From an uncultured Atopobiaceae bacterium (GTDB taxonomy: Bacteria; Actinomycetota; Coriobacteriia; Coriobacteriales; Atopobiaceae): a stretch of DNA of 8,707 bases. Location of the stretch: assembly GCA_947581665.1 (NCBI GenBank), contig CANPVI010000053.1, positions 1 to 8,707 on the forward strand, written 5' to 3'. The position numbers and the translations under genes are program-made. Positions within the stretch are counted from its first letter, which is position 1; each line of letters begins with the position of its first letter. Shown one piece after another: positions 7,501-8,707 of the stretch. Under the pieces are notes generated by a model. It ran no database searches and was not told the DNA's origin. It saw only the letters and a list, made by a program, of their open reading frames with translations.

Positions 7501-8675
7501 ATCTTGAACTGACTTGGAACCAGCAGAACCATTGGTATCGTTGCACAGACGAAGGCTGCACTTACTATGAAGATAGCGAAGGCATAGCAAATCAGAAGAG
7601 CGAACACAATCGGCAAAACGTGTTGTCCTCAAATGCCGAAGGGCATTATTACTCTTGCAGCAAATGCGGTGTGGAATTTAATTTCGAAAAACATACATAT
7701 GAGCTGAACAACGGCGTGTTTGATTTCTCCGAAGGAATGGAGGAGTGCTCCGCATGCCACTTCCAGCTCTTTTTGATTGAAGGGACTACTCTCAAAGCTT
7801 ACTATGGTTATGCCGAATCGGTCAATGTCCCCGATACCGTTACGATCCTCGGAGATCATGTTTTCGAAGGACATTCCGAAATCAAGAACCTTACATATTC
7901 GAATAGGTTGACAAAGATTGGCGCATACGCGTTTGCAGGCTGCACCTCGTTGCAGACTGTAAAGATCCCGAATTTTGTAACAGATATCGGAGGTTTTGCA
8001 TTCAAGGGTTGCTCTGCCAATATCAAATGGGGCAACATTCCAAGAATCCAAACGATAGTCGAAAATGCATTTAATGGCTATTTGGGGACCGAGATTGAAA
8101 TTCCATCAACGGTTACTACAATATGGGGATATGCATTCGCCAACTCAAATCTGATTTCTATTACGATACCGGACGGTACTTATTTTGGAGATAAGTCCAC
8201 GGCCCACTTGAACGACAGCGTGTTCAGAAACTGCAAAATGCTTACTTCGGTCGTATTGGGTAAGAAAATCAATATATTACCTGCATATCTGTTTGACGGA
8301 TGTGAATCGTTGGAATATGTCCTGATACGAGGAAGCGAATTTTGGGCATTTAGTGGCTTTGGAGGCTGCTCTTCACTAAAAGCGGTCTATGTTGAACGCG
8401 ATGCGTCAAATTTCTCGGGTAGCAATCCAATTGTTTCGGTGAGTTTTCCTGATGAGTTGCTTGAGAAGGTGTATTTCTACACCGAGACTCAACCCGATGG
8501 AAGCATGACTTTTGAAAAGTATACAGACTACTTTGCAGGCTTGTGGCACTACAGCGATGTGAATCATCCAAGCCTCAAAAATGTCGTTGTGTGGCCAACA
8601 GAAGCCGCAACGACAGCTCAAACGGCGGTTGCTTTCTATGACGACAAACGTAGAGCAATCGCGTGTGTGATTTAA
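4536..8675 (+). CDS. Lipoprotein with SusE/F-like, Ig-like, Cys/His knuckle and LRR_5 domains, 1379 aa
   Basis: The start at 4536 gives a signal peptide with Lys/Arg at residues 2-9, a hydrophobic core at 11-29, and FAAC with C30 followed by GGG, a plausible though not ideal lipobox (Phe rather than Leu at -3). Domains in order are: a 'YYLSLASDNW' beta-sandwich at about 39-145 ending 'GTFVLFYNNS...LSYSY'; Big_2-type units at 151-228, 232-318 and 322-405; a SusE/F-like unit at 409-549; a beta domain at about 550-655; an Ig-like unit at about 659-752 with NVNNGEGNW at 672-680; a SusE/F-like unit at 755-890; and a beta domain at about 895-987. A Cys/His module follows at 988-1075 (C1003/C1008, C1041/C1044, C1071/C1074, with H999, H1037 and H1053). 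BspA-like LRR_5 repeats at about 1080-1340 carry 'IGAYAFAGCTSLQTVKIP'-type units. From the three Ig units to the second SusE/F-like unit it parallels the neighbour at 1662; its tail parallels the gene at 1-1398. Surface adhesion or glycan binding is inferred from domain families only. Confidence 0.9.
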   Translation: MKMKKICRRSMLLFCISLLAISLACAFAACGGGRNPSTDDAEYYLSLASDNWQVFNSKESIPDRLHFRSEGENEYKLTIGLGEGEQFTVNKLNSDEKIGYDKVFTTADDLAGGENGSIKVAHGGTFVLFYNNSEDTLSYSYSAEAPEPVSGVQLDKVELSMELNATAKLEATVLPQNAENKLVSWASSNDSVVSVEQDGTITAVGYGTATITVTTAQNSCTAACTVTVVRHLSGIRFDRDSLSVTAGGSAKTLNLSFLPDDVTDTEYTLQVTEGSEFVSVTKGEDGVITVSGLEVGQAVLKAVSDEDPKFTATCTITVCENGSVLVDMPQNVQTMIEDSEKIELSIENGSIESVTWAVENEAVATIEGDGATAYVTGVEFGTTVVTATVTDDKGAEHVVTSNVLVADDYFFIYGYGFGKKDWDYEEYVGSRDAAEAAGLLFQETATRGIYTLTRHFTPENGFQIIFPKVANFTQHDNSTNKDVWSKNIPSDLVSSTVYYRSGDSDRAYVTNTASYFAVNASGFYTVTLDLTRGIASSDGTGYCSVTIKLDSLDVSETKLSLTQGNPTLKSGDSLQLGFSVNPSAAKFTEEQVEVKLDSDYADFKKYLEYEFNFAYKTISVKAKGEPAEKFSAVLTLTIRGVSASIELFVLPTAMEKNPVTEINFEQEKYEFNVNNGEGNWTAKVKATTNSDATNGQVRYYDVTDYDAFPGSSERAIVNEITGEVTARSLGTLKIMAVSLDDPSVTATVDLLFYSDAFYMVGIGYGGWDALSQSITTLVGTGKEKYAFTMSQDSNALYTLTYDTDVFGLSKQMKIVFLGIDLQWTGQITAANIAEEFSNAYVGWHVPELLGTNGDVVSEGQQNIQFLRRGVYTLTIDLSRPKPMLIIDKEGTTDIAKDYLLEYSGKTELHKGDVAKVELVTVPFKQYQSGDVTVSFEGNGGYLSYAFDSGNVLTFTVNRVEHAEDKTVTVNVTADGDTQTLSFQIIAEHHLELTWNQQNHWYRCTDEGCTYYEDSEGIANQKSEHNRQNVLSSNAEGHYYSCSKCGVEFNFEKHTYELNNGVFDFSEGMEECSACHFQLFLIEGTTLKAYYGYAESVNVPDTVTILGDHVFEGHSEIKNLTYSNRLTKIGAYAFAGCTSLQTVKIPNFVTDIGGFAFKGCSANIKWGNIPRIQTIVENAFNGYLGTEIEIPSTVTTIWGYAFANSNLISITIPDGTYFGDKSTAHLNDSVFRNCKMLTSVVLGKKINILPAYLFDGCESLEYVLIRGSEFWAFSGFGGCSSLKAVYVERDASNFSGSNPIVSVSFPDELLEKVYFYTETQPDGSMTFEKYTDYFAGLWHYSDVNHPSLKNVVVWPTEAATTAQTAVAFYDDKRRAIACVI

Positions 8676-8686
8676 TTCACCCACAC
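8663..8686 (+). other. Possible 3' stem-loop over the stop codon at the window end
   Basis: GTGTGTGA (8663-8670) can pair with bases 8677-8686, with a two-C bulge at 8681-8682 and a 6-nt loop that includes the TAA stop (8673-8675). The downstream bases are C-rich rather than T-rich, so this is not a standard terminator. The remaining bases to 8707 show nothing else I can name. Confidence 0.2.
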
Positions 8687-8707
8687 ATTCCCCCCAGTCC
8701 TCCCATG

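Overview
This window looks like part of a surface-protein locus from an uncultured Gram-positive, Clostridia-like gut bacterium. The evidence is a good AGGAGG-type ribosome-binding site, a lipobox-type signal peptide, stacked bacterial Ig-like (Big_2) domains, BspA-type leucine-rich repeats (LRR_5) and the absence of Gram-negative features. The lineage is an inference; no rRNA or housekeeping gene is present to fix it.

All three genes lie on the + strand. (1) Positions 1-1398 are the 3' part of a gene that begins before the window. It encodes a run of Cys/His knuckle repeats, the first two of which are almost identical 90-bp units, followed by a BspA-like LRR tail. (2) Positions 1399-1661 form a spacer with an unused strong Shine-Dalgarno sequence and three consecutive perfect hairpins just ahead of the next gene. 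(3) Positions 1662-4358 encode an 898-aa secreted protein with three Ig-like domains, two 'FYLVG...W' beta-sandwich domains that recall SusE/SusF-type glycan-binding modules, an Ig-like domain between them, and an unrecognised C-terminal domain. (4) Positions 4359-4535 form a spacer packed with stem-loops: a 13-bp rod capped by GAAA, a 12-bp hairpin, two small hairpins, and an upstream 8-nt segment that can pair alternatively with the arm of the 12-bp hairpin. (5) Positions 4536-8675 encode a 1379-aa lipoprotein. It repeats the domain order of the second protein and then ends with the Cys/His knuckle plus LRR module of the first. (6) The last 32 bases are non-coding.

The three proteins therefore behave as a modular, tandemly duplicated family: the third has the core of the second joined to the tail of the first. 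A reasonable inference is a cell-envelope set for adhesion or glycan capture, with one lipid-anchored member and one apparently soluble member. No enzyme active site, transporter, sortase motif or mobile-element gene is visible. The most unusual material is the pair of hairpin-rich leaders, each placed immediately upstream of a paralogous surface-protein gene. I could not match either to a known riboswitch class.
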